Part shown: one piece after another, positions 39,944-49,139 of the stretch
Numbering within the stretch: the first letter of the stretch is position 1
Layout of the letters: each line of letters starts with the position of its first letter
Source: Vibrio artabrorum
Lineage (GTDB): Bacteria > Pseudomonadota > Gammaproteobacteria > Enterobacterales > Vibrionaceae
DNA: 64,000 nucleotides
Assembly (NCBI RefSeq): GCF_024347295.1
Contig: NZ_AP025458.1
Span: 1 to 64,000 of the forward strand
Direction: 5' to 3'
Made by a program: the position numbers and the translations under genes
Notes under the pieces: model-generated
Seen by the model: the letters and a program-made list of their open reading frames with translations, nothing else
Told to the model about the DNA's origin: nothing
The model's database searches: none

Positions 39944-42900
39944 TTACTTATTATCAGCTAATTCTCTGTGTGCTGCTTTTGCTTCATCGATGCGAGCTAG
40001 TTTTTCTAGGTCTTTGTCTTCAACAAATACAGGTAGAGGTTTGTGTTTTTCAGCCAAGTAGCTGTAAATTACTGGCAGTACAAATAGCGTGAAGAGAGTA
40101 CCAATCGCGAGACCAGCAACGATTACGATACCAATACTAAAGCGCTGAGCTGCACCCGCACCGCTTGCGTACATCAGTGGAATTAGACCCGCGATCATCG
40201 CCGCTGTTGTCATCAGGATTGGACGAAGACGAACCTTCGCGGCTTCCATTACTGCTTCGATACGAGTTTTGTGATGATGCAACTGTTCCTCTTTTGCAAC
40301 TTCACAGATCAAGATACCGTGCTTGGTAATCAGGCCGACCAAAGTGATCAAGCCTACTTGTGAGTAGATGTTCATCGTTGCCGCCCCCCAAGCTAGAGCG
40401 ATTAAGGCACCACAAATCGCCAGTGGTACAGATACCATGATAACCAATGGATCTTTCAGAGATTCGAATTGAATCGCTAGAACCAAGAAGATGATAGCCA
40501 GTGCTAGGCCAAAGGTCGCGTAAAGTGCGCTACCTTCAGTTACGTATTGACGTGCTTCACCCATGTAATCGTGATTGTAGCCACTTGGTAACTTGCTTGC
40601 CGCCGTGTTTTCAAACCATGTAATCGCATCTCCCATTGCAACGCCTGGTGCTGGTACAGCTCCAATGGTAGCTGAATTCAATTGGTTGAAGTGAGGAAGA
40701 GAACGAGGCTCTGCTACAACATCAATGGTAATCAAACTGCCGAGTGGAACGGCTTTACCATCAGCAGCGCGTACGTAGTAGTTATTCATCGACTCTGGGT
40801 TTAAACGGAATTTACGTTCAACCTGAGGGATTACCTCATAAGAGCGACCATTCAAGTCGATACGGTTTACGTAGCCATCTGACATCATGGTACCCAAGGT
40901 GATACCGATATCTTGCATGGTCACGCCGTATGCGCCCGCTTTATCTTTGTCGATGTGTACTTTCATCGTTGCTGAGTCGTAGTTCAAATCGAGGTTTGAG
41001 TATACGAACAGTGGGTTTGTCGCTACGTCCGTTAAAATGTCAGTCGTGATTTGGAATAAACTCTCAAAACTGTTTGGTGTTGTAATAACAAACTGAATTG
41101 GAAGACCCGAGCCCGCACCTGGTAACTCTGGCATTTGGAATGCAGTTACCGCCATTCCGGGAATATCTTTCACCAAAGTACCGACTCGGTTTGCTGCCTC
41201 TGATTGACTTGTTTCACGTTCACTCCAAGGCACCATCGATGCGATACCAAATGCTTGGTTTGCACTAGGTACACCAGTGAATACCTGCGCGTAAGCAACT
41301 TCTGGTTGATCAGAGAGAATTTTGTTTACGTCATTCATGGTATTTTGCATGAAGTCTAAGTTCGCATTCGATGGCGCAGTACCCATCAGCATGATCACAC
41401 CTTTATCTTCTGAAGGCGCTAATTCACTTGGGATGAACTTGAACAACAACGGCAAACTTGCAAATACGATGATAGCAAAACCAATAAATACAGGACGATG
41501 TTGCATTACTGCACCAAGCATACGTTCGTAACGGTTAGTCATGCCATTCAGCACGCTATGAACTTTCTGCTCAAACTTGCTTGGCTCAGCGTGAGCTTTC
41601 AGCATTTTTGAGCACATCATTGGCGATAGTGTCAGTGCAACGATGCCCGATACGAAAACCGAACCGGCTAGGGTTAACGCAAACTCTTTAAATAGTGAAC
41701 CTGTAATCCCTCCCATCATCGCAATCGGAGCGTATACCGCACCGAGTGTGAGTGTCATGGCGATAACCGGCACTGCAATTTCTCGGGTACCGATAATCGC
41801 GGCACGGAAAGGGGATTCCCCGAGCTTGATATGCCGGTCGACGTTCTCAAGTACAACGATCGCATCATCAACTACCAGGCCAATGGCGAGTACCATTGCC
41901 AGTAATGTCATCAGGTTCCAAGAGAAGCCCATTGCTTGCATTACCATAGCCACACCAATCAAAGATAGAGGGATAGTAACGATAGGGATCAGTACCGCTC
42001 GGAATGAACCTAAGAACAAGGTAATTACGATCAGTACGATCAAAGCAGCTTCAAGGATGGTTTTGATAACCTCATGAATAGACTCATTAATCGCTATGGT
42101 CGAATCGTACATTACGTTCATTGAGATGTTACTTGGGAGGTTCTTCTCTAATTGAGGAAGAAGTTCAAGGACATCGGCTGCAATGTTAATTGGATTCGCA
42201 CTTGGTGCCGCATTGATAGCAGCAACCACCGCTTCCTTGCCGTTGGCACTCGCTCGGTAAACATCATGACTTTTCTCTAAAGAGACTTTAGCGATGTCAG
42301 AAAGGCGAATAATCTCACCTTCACCACTTCTAACGACGAGGTTCTCTAGCTCTTCAGTATTAGATACTTGCGTATCGGCACTGCCGTTATAAAGAACAAA
42401 CTCACCTGTCGCTTGACCTGTTGCAGATTGGTAGTTATTGGCGTTCAATACCGACATCACATCGGTAGCTGTCAGGTTAACCGCCGCCATTTTTGACGGA
42501 TCTAACCACACGCGTAATGCGTATTTCATACCGCCATAAAGGTCAACTTTAGATACACCATTTACCGTAAAGAGTTGTGGGTTGATAACACGCTCTAGAT
42601 AATCGGTAATTTGGCTCGAAACTAGCTCATCACTAGTGAAACCGATATAAAGAACCGCCGTCGTTGAACCGGTAGACATGGTTACGGTTGGATCTTCAGC
42701 TTCTTTAGGTAGCTGAGAACGTACCGAGTTTGTCTTGGCCAGTATGTCAGACAGCGCCGCATTTGGGTCGGTGTTCAACTTCATGTTTACGGTAATCGTA
42801 GATTTACCTAATACAGAAGAAGACGTCATATAGTCGATGTTATCCGCTTGAGCGACAGCCTGTTCGAGGGGCTGCGTGATAAAACCTTGGATAAGATCGG

Positions 42901-43066
42901 CACTTGCACCGTAATAACCAGTTGAGACTGTCACCACGGTATTCGTCATTTCAGGGTATTCACGCACCTGCATTTTGAAGATTGCTTGTAAGCCAAGCAG
43001 CGCAATCAAAAAGCTGATGGATACCGCTAGAACTGGACGTTTAATAAAAACATCAGTAAAGCGCAT
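39944..43066 (-). CDS. vexB: RND efflux transporter, VexB-like
   Basis: This inner-membrane proton-driven pump expels bile salts, detergents and drugs through a tripartite envelope channel. The 1040 residues contain twelve membrane helices and two large periplasmic loops of the HAE1 family. The N-terminal 'FIKRPVLAVSISFLIALLG' and the proton-relay segment 'GLVVDDAIVVLENVDRH' with paired aspartates are seen. It is last in the vexR-vexA-vexB operon, 11 bp after vexA. The name follows the ilvC-ubiK-vexBA-rep order known in V. cholerae; family certainty is higher than name certainty. Confidence 0.9.
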   Translation of the reverse strand: MRFTDVFIKRPVLAVSISFLIALLGLQAIFKMQVREYPEMTNTVVTVSTGYYGASADLIQGFITQPLEQAVAQADNIDYMTSSSVLGKSTITVNMKLNTDPNAALSDILAKTNSVRSQLPKEAEDPTVTMSTGSTTAVLYIGFTSDELVSSQITDYLERVINPQLFTVNGVSKVDLYGGMKYALRVWLDPSKMAAVNLTATDVMSVLNANNYQSATGQATGEFVLYNGSADTQVSNTEELENLVVRSGEGEIIRLSDIAKVSLEKSHDVYRASANGKEAVVAAINAAPSANPINIAADVLELLPQLEKNLPSNISMNVMYDSTIAINESIHEVIKTILEAALIVLIVITLFLGSFRAVLIPIVTIPLSLIGVAMVMQAMGFSWNLMTLLAMVLAIGLVVDDAIVVLENVDRHIKLGESPFRAAIIGTREIAVPVIAMTLTLGAVYAPIAMMGGITGSLFKEFALTLAGSVFVSGIVALTLSPMMCSKMLKAHAEPSKFEQKVHSVLNGMTNRYERMLGAVMQHRPVFIGFAIIVFASLPLLFKFIPSELAPSEDKGVIMLMGTAPSNANLDFMQNTMNDVNKILSDQPEVAYAQVFTGVPSANQAFGIASMVPWSERETSQSEAANRVGTLVKDIPGMAVTAFQMPELPGAGSGLPIQFVITTPNSFESLFQITTDILTDVATNPLFVYSNLDLNYDSATMKVHIDKDKAGAYGVTMQDIGITLGTMMSDGYVNRIDLNGRSYEVIPQVERKFRLNPESMNNYYVRAADGKAVPLGSLITIDVVAEPRSLPHFNQLNSATIGAVPAPGVAMGDAITWFENTAASKLPSGYNHDYMGEARQYVTEGSALYATFGLALAIIFLVLAIQFESLKDPLVIMVSVPLAICGALIALAWGAATMNIYSQVGLITLVGLITKHGILICEVAKEEQLHHHKTRIEAVMEAAKVRLRPILMTTAAMIAGLIPLMYASGAGAAQRFSIGIVIVAGLAIGTLFTLFVLPVIYSYLAEKHKPLPVFVEDKDLEKLARIDEAKAAHRELADNK

Positions 43067-43077
43067 TGTGCCTCCAG

Positions 43078-44184
43078 TTACAGCTTAGGTGTTTTAGACG
43101 GTGGAGTGATTGCATCACTTTCAACAATCTTAACTTTGGCACCGTTACTTAGGCGTACTTGGCCAGAAGTTACCACCATATCGCCAGCTTTCACGCCTTC
43201 AAGGATATGTGCAATATCAGCGGTACGTTCACCGACTTTGACAACATGTTGAGTCACTCGTTGAACGCCGTCTTCTTCAGTCAGGATATAAACATTGTCA
43301 CCGTATAGAGTGAAAGTAATTGCTGTTTGAGGCAGAGTTACTTGGTTCTCTAGTTTCGGCAAAATGATGTTAGCACGAGCGAACATGCCGCTACGAAGTT
43401 TTCCATCACTGTTCGGAATGTCTGCTTGAACTTGAATAAGACCACTTTGGATGCTGACAGCGGGTTCAATGGCACTGATAGAGCCTTCAAACGGAGTTTC
43501 TGGGTAAGCATCAACAAAAATGTCGATAGCTTGCCCAACATTAATACGAGATATGTCATTTTGAGAAACGGTGAAGCGCAGGCGCATGACGCTGGTATCT
43601 TCTAAACGAACGATATCGGTACCTGATTGTAGATATTGACCTAGGTATACATTTCGGATACCAACAGTACCATCAAATGGCGCGCGAATTTCGCGACGCT
43701 CAATCGACGCTTTTAGGCTCTCAATATCAGCAGAGAGAGAGAAGTAGTTCGCTTCAGCTTCATCATACGCTTCTTTAGAGATTGAGCCTTTCTTGAACAA
43801 GCCTTGGTAACGTTGATATTTCGCTTTCGCAGCCGGTAGTCGGGCTTGAGTACTCTTTATGTTCGCTTTTTCTACGTCAGAATCAAGACGTACTAATTGT
43901 TGTCCACTCTTAACGTCGGTACCAGATTCAAAAGAGATTTGGTCAATCACGCCACTCGTTTCGTTTGCCAGAGTGACACCTTGGTTGGGTTCGATGAAGC
44001 CGATTACTTCAATCACCGGTACCCAATCGATAGGCTGAACTTCCGTTACCGTGACTGGAAATTCTGGTTCAGGGCGGTTGGCCATATACTCAGCAATTTT
44101 TTGTTGTTTGAACATGTTAAACCCAATAACGCTGCCGAAAAGCAGTACTGCGATGAGTAACATGAAGAAAGTCCACTTTTTCAT
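43078..44184 (-). CDS. vexA: RND membrane-fusion protein, VexA-like
   Basis: This periplasmic adaptor couples VexB to an outer-membrane channel. The ATG at 44184 gives 368 residues; an in-frame TTG nine bases upstream is less likely given the GGGG ribosome-binding spacing. A single N-terminal membrane anchor (about 4-24) without a lipobox is followed by the lipoyl halves ('ETSGVIDQISFESGTDVKSGQQLVRLD' and 'REIRAPFDGTVGIRNVYLGQYLQSG'), an alpha-helical hairpin with 'KGSISKEAYDEAEANY', and beta-barrel domains. It lies between vexR and vexB. Confidence 0.9.
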   Translation of the reverse strand: MKKWTFFMLLIAVLLFGSVIGFNMFKQQKIAEYMANRPEPEFPVTVTEVQPIDWVPVIEVIGFIEPNQGVTLANETSGVIDQISFESGTDVKSGQQLVRLDSDVEKANIKSTQARLPAAKAKYQRYQGLFKKGSISKEAYDEAEANYFSLSADIESLKASIERREIRAPFDGTVGIRNVYLGQYLQSGTDIVRLEDTSVMRLRFTVSQNDISRINVGQAIDIFVDAYPETPFEGSISAIEPAVSIQSGLIQVQADIPNSDGKLRSGMFARANIILPKLENQVTLPQTAITFTLYGDNVYILTEEDGVQRVTQHVVKVGERTADIAHILEGVKAGDMVVTSGQVRLSNGAKVKIVESDAITPPSKTPKL

Positions 44185-44202
44185 TATGGTCAAAACCCCA
44201 TT

Positions 44203-44784
44203 CTAGTGTTTAATTATTGCATCCCAACTGGCTTCGATTGCAGCTTCTAGTGCTGCCTCATCAAGTTGGTAATATCCTAAAGAATGCTTTCGCGCTAGAG
44301 AAACACTAGCCACTAAGCTCAAGCCACCTAATACTTCATTATCAAGTGGTTTAAACAACCCTTGTTCTTTACCCTCATCAAATAACCGCTCAACTTGGGC
44401 AAACATTTTACGTTCTAGTTCCCTGAAGTTCGTGCCATTTCTAATGGGTAAAGAGTCATACTGAATCCTATTTTTTATCGCAGCTAAGTTTGTTCCCGCT
44501 AAGTTCCATATGTTTAACCACATAGTACGGTAGCGCTGCTTGATTGGATCTGAATTATTAACCCCCTCTTGAACGGCGTCGGCTACTTGTTGAGTGACCA
44601 ACACTCGAACATCTTCGATCAAGTGATCCTTATCATCGAAGTAGCGGTAGATCGTGCCTGCTGCTACTCCTGCTTCTTTCGCTAATTTCTGCATTGAAAG
44701 ACCTTGGAAGCCGACCTCTGCAATGAGCTTTTCAGCGGCAGAAAGTATTTGTTGGCGTTTATCCTGAGGTATATGAGTTGTCAT
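44203..44784 (-). CDS. vexR: TetR-family regulator, VexR-like
   Basis: A 193-residue TetR-type regulator. The HTH (about 11-57) contains 'EVGFQGLSMQKLAKEAGVAAGTIYRYFDDKDHLIEDV'; the rest is a helical ligand-binding domain. It is the first gene of the efflux operon, with vexA starting 18 bp after its stop, and an 18-bp palindrome lies 14 bp upstream of its ATG. That fits autoregulation of the operon by efflux substrates, as described for VexR in V. cholerae. Confidence 0.88.
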   Translation of the reverse strand: MTTHIPQDKRQQILSAAEKLIAEVGFQGLSMQKLAKEAGVAAGTIYRYFDDKDHLIEDVRVLVTQQVADAVQEGVNNSDPIKQRYRTMWLNIWNLAGTNLAAIKNRIQYDSLPIRNGTNFRELERKMFAQVERLFDEGKEQGLFKPLDNEVLGGLSLVASVSLARKHSLGYYQLDEAALEAAIEASWDAIIKH

Positions 44785-44798
44785 TTTTCAATTGCCAG

Positions 44799-44816
44799 TG
44801 AATGAACGTTCATTCA
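44799..44816. promoter_or_regulatory. TetR-type operator, probably for VexR
   Basis: TGAATGAACGTTCATTCA is a perfect 18-bp palindrome, typical of TetR-family sites. It lies between the divergent vexR and rep genes, 14 bp from vexR. Confidence 0.78.
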
Positions 44817-44964
44817 TTATAGACCAATAACAGTACATATGTGCAATTAAATCTTGCACAAACCGTGTAAAAATCTTGTATAAGAGAACGTAGCATTCGT
44901 GCTAGTGCAGCATTATTATAGGCGCGCAATTGAATTCGCTCCTCTAGACCAAATTGAGACTCAA

Positions 44965-46983
44965 ATGAAACTGAACCCAAGACAAGATGAAGCCGTGAAG
45001 TATGTTTCTGGCCCTTGCTTAGTATTAGCCGGCGCTGGATCAGGAAAAACACGTGTTATTACCAATAAAATCGCGTATTTGGTTCAAGAGTGTGGCTACA
45101 AGGCGCGTAATATTGCAGCAGTAACCTTTACCAATAAAGCGGCACGTGAGATGAAAGAGCGCGTTGGGCAAACCTTAGGTAAAAGTGAATCGAAAGGGTT
45201 AATTGTCTCGACCTTCCATACTATGGGCTTGACGATTATTCGCCGTGAATACAAAGCGCTGGGTTTGAAAGCGGGTTTCTCTCTGTTTGATGACCAAGAC
45301 CAACTAGCTTTGTTAAAAGAGCTAACAGAGAGGCAGATCGATGGTGATAAGGATTTGCTGCGCGCTTTAATGAGCACCATTTCGAATTGGAAGAATGACA
45401 TGCTGACGCCAGATCAGGCGAAAGCTCGAGCTCAAGGCGAACAAGATCAGTTGTTTGCATTCTGTTTTGAGATGTACCAGAAACAGATGAAGGCATACAA
45501 CGCGCTTGATTTTGATGATCTGATCGCGATGCCGGTATTGTTACTGAAAACCAATCAAGAAGTGCGTGAGCGCTGGCAGTCGCGTATCCGCTATCTATTA
45601 GTGGATGAATACCAAGATACCAACACCAGCCAATATGAGTTGGTTCGTTTACTAGTAGGAGAGCGTGGTCGTTTGACGGTAGTAGGCGACGATGACCAAT
45701 CTATCTATTCATGGCGTGGTGCAAAACCGCAAAACTTGGTGTTGCTGGGTGAGGACTATCCGAATCTTCGTTTGATCAAACTCGAGCAAAACTATCGTTC
45801 AACCAGTCGAATCTTACGTGCGGCGAACATCTTGATCGCCAACAACCCACACGTTTATGAAAAGTCACTGTTCTCAGAGATCCCAGACGGTGAAAAGCTC
45901 AAGGTACTGAATGCTAAGAATGAAGAGCATGAAGCAGAGCGTATTACCGGCGAGATCATCGCCCACAAGTTTTTGAATCGCACAGAATACAAAGATTACG
46001 CAGTACTTTACCGTGGTAACCACCAATCTCGCTTGATTGAAAAAGCCTTGATGCAAAACCGTGTGCCTTACAAGATCTCTGGCGGTACGTCTTTCTTCGC
46101 GAGAGCTGAAATTAAAGACATCATGGCTTACCTGCGTGTGTTAGTGAACCCCGATGATGACAACGCCTTTTTACGTATCGTAAACACGCCGCGTCGTGAG
46201 ATTGGTCCGGTAACGCTCGAAAAATTAGGTAGCTACGCCAATATGCGTGGCAAGAGCCTGTTTGAAGCCAGTTTTGAGATGGGCTTGGAGCAAACATTGA
46301 CGGGACGCGGTTTAGAAAACCTGCGTCGTTTTGGCGATTGGATTGTTCGAATTTCAGATAATGCTGAGCGTGGTAATACGGTTGAGGCCGTGCGCTCTTT
46401 GGTGCGCGACATTAACTATGAAGATTGGTTGTACGAAACATCGGCAAGCCCGAAAGCGGCTGAAATGCGAATGAAGAACGTCTCTGATCTGTATAGTTGG
46501 ATTGTGGCCGATCTTGAGGGTGACAACTACGACAAAGAAGAGAAAACCCTACGTGAGGTGGTTCAACGTTTAACGCTGCGCGACATGATGGAACGTGGTG
46601 AAGATGATGACGATGCAGACCAAGTCCAATTAATGACATTGCATGCATCGAAAGGCCTAGAGTTCCCGTATGTATTCCTGATGGGTGCAGAAGAGGGCAT
46701 TTTGCCGCACCAAACCAGTGTTGATGAAGGTAACGTAGAAGAAGAGCGTCGTCTTATGTACGTCGGGATTACGCGAGCGCAGAAAGAACTCACTTTTACT
46801 AAGTGTCGTGAACGCCGTCAGTATGGTGAGTTGATAAAGCCAACACAAAGTCGCTTCCTTGACGAACTGCCGCATGATGATGTGGAGTGGGAAAGCGCTA
46901 AGAAGCCTCAATCTGCTGAAGAAAGAATGGAAAAAGGGCAGGCGCATATTGCCAATATTCGCGCGATGTTCAACAAGAAGTAA
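44965..46983 (+). CDS. rep: ATP-dependent DNA helicase Rep
   Basis: Rep is a superfamily 1A 3'-5' helicase that clears proteins ahead of replication forks. The start at MKLNPRQ gives 672 residues, matching E. coli Rep; an upstream in-frame ATG at 44899 would add 22 unconserved residues. Walker A AGAGSGKT is at 22-29, followed by '[14 protein letters not shown]', 'VDEYQDTN', '[14 protein letters not shown]', and in the second half '[13 protein letters not shown]' and '[14 protein letters not shown]'. It is divergent from the vexRAB operon. Confidence 0.96.
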   Translation: MKLNPRQDEAVKYVSGPCLVLAGAGSGKTRVITNKIAYLVQECGYKARNIAAVTFTNKAAREMKERVGQTLGKSESKGLIVSTFHTMGLTIIRREYKALGLKAGFSLFDDQDQLALLKELTERQIDGDKDLLRALMSTISNWKNDMLTPDQAKARAQGEQDQLFAFCFEMYQKQMKAYNALDFDDLIAMPVLLLKTNQEVRERWQSRIRYLLVDEYQDTNTSQYELVRLLVGERGRLTVVGDDDQSIYSWRGAKPQNLVLLGEDYPNLRLIKLEQNYRSTSRILRAANILIANNPHVYEKSLFSEIPDGEKLKVLNAKNEEHEAERITGEIIAHKFLNRTEYKDYAVLYRGNHQSRLIEKALMQNRVPYKISGGTSFFARAEIKDIMAYLRVLVNPDDDNAFLRIVNTPRREIGPVTLEKLGSYANMRGKSLFEASFEMGLEQTLTGRGLENLRRFGDWIVRISDNAERGNTVEAVRSLVRDINYEDWLYETSASPKAAEMRMKNVSDLYSWIVADLEGDNYDKEEKTLREVVQRLTLRDMMERGEDDDDADQVQLMTLHASKGLEFPYVFLMGAEEGILPHQTSVDEGNVEEERRLMYVGITRAQKELTFTKCRERRQYGELIKPTQSRFLDELPHDDVEWESAKKPQSAEERMEKGQAHIANIRAMFNKK

Positions 46984-47018
46984 TGATCTACTTTAATCGT
47001 ACGATATAGACGCTAATA

Positions 47019-47048
47019 AAAAAGGTGACCATGCAGTCACCTTTTTTT
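47019..47048. terminator. Bidirectional terminator between rep and cytochrome c5
   Basis: AAAGGTGAC/GTCACCTTT (47021-47029 with 47036-47044) is a perfect 9-bp stem with T-run and A-run on either side. Confidence 0.9.
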
Positions 47049-47080
47049 GAATCTGGCATTTTTAATTACAGATCGATAAA

Positions 47081-47494
47081 TTACAGACCAGCAATCATGT
47101 GTTCGATAGCATCTTTGATTTCGTCGTCTGAACAGTCCATACATGAGCCTTTCGCTGGCATGGCATTAAAGCCGTTGATGGCATGGTCCGCTAGGATGTC
47201 GCGACCTTTCGCAATACGAGGAGCCCAGTCACCAGCATCACCCGTTTTAGGTGCGCCACTTACACCAGATGCGTGACAAGCGATACAAAAGGTACCGTAA
47301 ACTGTTGCGCCATCACGAGGGCCTGTTGGTTCTGCGGCTGCTGGTTCACTGCCGACAAGGTACACTTGTCCAACGGGTTTGATGCGTTCAGCAATTGCAT
47401 CGTGCTCTGCTTCGCTTAGGCCTGCAGCCATAGTACCCGTTGAAAAGGTTAAAGCTGCGATGGCCACGCTTAAAATTCGATGAGAAATATCCAT
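47081..47494 (-). CDS. Cytochrome c5 family periplasmic cytochrome
   Basis: A small electron carrier. The start at ATG 47494 gives 137 residues beginning MDISHRILSVAIAALTFS, a signal peptide probably cut after TMAA. The haem site is CIACH (70-74), with axial ligand likely Met112 (GFNAMPAKG). The extra cysteine pair C118-C121 (CMDC) is characteristic of cytochrome c5. It is alone, convergent with rep. Confidence 0.9.
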   Translation of the reverse strand: MDISHRILSVAIAALTFSTGTMAAGLSEAEHDAIAERIKPVGQVYLVGSEPAAAEPTGPRDGATVYGTFCIACHASGVSGAPKTGDAGDWAPRIAKGRDILADHAINGFNAMPAKGSCMDCSDDEIKDAIEHMIAGL

Positions 47495-47741
47495 TAAACT
47501 CACTTTACATTCCCAAGGTAAGTGCGTGCTTACCGATTTATAGTGTTGGAAGGGTATTTTGATTTGGACAGCAAAGAGCAACTGTTAAATCAATGTAAAT
47601 AATGGGTAATTATATCCTTATAAGTTGTTGCAATAAACAACAACTTATAAGCTGCGGCCAGTTGTTGTACTCAAATAAGGGGTTTATCACATATTAACTG
47701 TCGAAAAAGAGACCAAACAGAAAAAAAAGTTAAAAAAGTAC

Positions 47742-47770
47742 TAGACGACCTTAAGTGATCTACGTATTAT
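47742..47770 (+). promoter_or_regulatory. Likely promoter of the tRNA cluster
   Basis: TAGACG (47742-47747), a 17-bp spacer and TATTAT (47765-47770) precede the G+C-containing TCCACTCCGCCGA and tRNA-Arg. The -35 is only a partial match. Confidence 0.5.
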
Positions 47771-47791
47771 TCCACTCCGCCGACAGGGCAT

Positions 47792-47868
<77 letters not shown>

Positions 47869-47912
47869 TCCGGTCTTGCTTAGGTGAGTAGCATTGGCAA
47901 AAAGAAACAATG

Positions 47913-47988
47913 GTGGCTATAGCTCAGTTGGTAGAGCCCTGGATTGTGATTCCGGTGGTCGCGAGTTCGAATCTCGTTAGCCACCCCA
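47913..47988 (+). tRNA. tRNA-His (GTG), copy 1
   Basis: A 76-nt cloverleaf starting GTGGCTA with anticodon GTG; CCA is encoded. An identical gene is at 48186. Confidence 0.96.
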
Positions 47989-48064
47989 TTCTTTCTTTAA
48001 AAATATCGGTAGCTTCGGCTTCCAGTATTGATTCATTATTCCCAAGAGTCGATACAAAACTAGT

Positions 48065-48141
<77 letters not shown>

Positions 48142-48185
48142 CTATTTCAATAATCGCATCATAGCGGTTATATAAAAAGTTAGTG

Positions 48186-48261
48186 GTGGCTATAGCTCAG
48201 TTGGTAGAGCCCTGGATTGTGATTCCGGTGGTCGCGAGTTCGAATCTCGTTAGCCACCCCA
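48186..48261 (+). tRNA. tRNA-His (GTG), copy 2
   Basis: Same sequence as the copy at 47913, in the second His-Pro unit. Confidence 0.96.
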
Positions 48262-48315
48262 TTAATTTTGGTGCTTCTTTGAAGCTTCCGGTTTGAGTCA
48301 TCAAACAAAATATCT

Positions 48316-48392
<77 letters not shown>

Positions 48393-48399
48393 CACAAGA

Positions 48400-48428
48400 A
48401 AGCCCCGTCAGAAATGACGGGGCTTTTT
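48400..48428 (+). terminator. Terminator of the tRNA cluster
   Basis: AGCCCCGTC/GACGGGGCT (9 bp, loop AGAAAT) is followed by six T residues. Confidence 0.92.
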
Positions 48429-48429
48429 T

Positions 48430-49034
48430 ACATCTGTCATTTGAACCTTATCCCATAGACTTGAAACGTTAAACCTACCCATTCAACAACCTATCTGTTA
48501 TTACATCGACGATCTCCCTTCATATAAGATAAGCACACCATGACTCTGACAATGGTTGGTTTATAACAGTGCCTATTCTATAAAATAAGTAAGACTAAAT
48601 TCTAGAAAGCTCCTCCGGCAAGATAATAGGCTTTGTCGGAGGATGACTTCGAAAAATAAAATCTATTTTCAATGTGATTGTTACGGTTTGTGCTTAACAT
48701 TGCTGTTACATAAGCAACTAAAGAGTGCTTATGACCCAATGAACGGATTGTTTGTATTTTCTGTGTTTATATCATTAGCATAAAGAATTGAAAGTGGTTT
48801 TTTTTATTGGCATGATTAACTGGTTGAGTTGTCTGGTGGTGAATTCTTCTTCTTATTGGGGGAGAAACACTGCAGTCTAGTTTTGTTGGGGTTTTCGGGG
48901 GAAAGTCTAATAACAAAATAGTATGCTTTCTTTCTATTATATATTGTCATTATGAATTGTTATGTGCTTGTTTTGCTTGTTAAACGTTTGATGTCGATTT
49001 TTTATCCTGATTTTGTTGCTTTTTTGTGAATTAT
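48430..49034. other. Long AT-rich intergenic stretch before the ABC operon
   Basis: About 600 bp without a supportable gene. A hairpin TCCTCCG/CGGAGGA lies at 48611-48643, and long T- and A-runs follow. A 14-codon hydrophobic frame at 48737 has no clear ribosome-binding site. It may contain a small RNA or an extended promoter region, but nothing is identifiable. Confidence 0.5.
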
Positions 49035-49049
49035 TTGCCAAATTGGCAA
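49035..49049. promoter_or_regulatory. Operator-like palindrome before the peptide ABC operon
   Basis: TTGCCA-AAT-TGGCAA is an inverted repeat just upstream of TATAAAAT (from 49053), which may be a -10. It would cover the -35/-10 spacer, a typical repressor position. The cognate regulator is unknown. Confidence 0.5.
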
Positions 49050-49139
49050 CCGTATAAAATATCAGAATAATATTTTGGTAAGAATGGATTCAATTTTACA
49101 GACAGGGCAGAAAGCTGCCAAAGCAGTAGAGGTCTGATA

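Noticed and set aside
48737..48781. 14-codon hydrophobic mini-frame MNGLFVFSVFISLA
   Set aside because: There is no clear ribosome-binding site and such a short frame is expected by chance.
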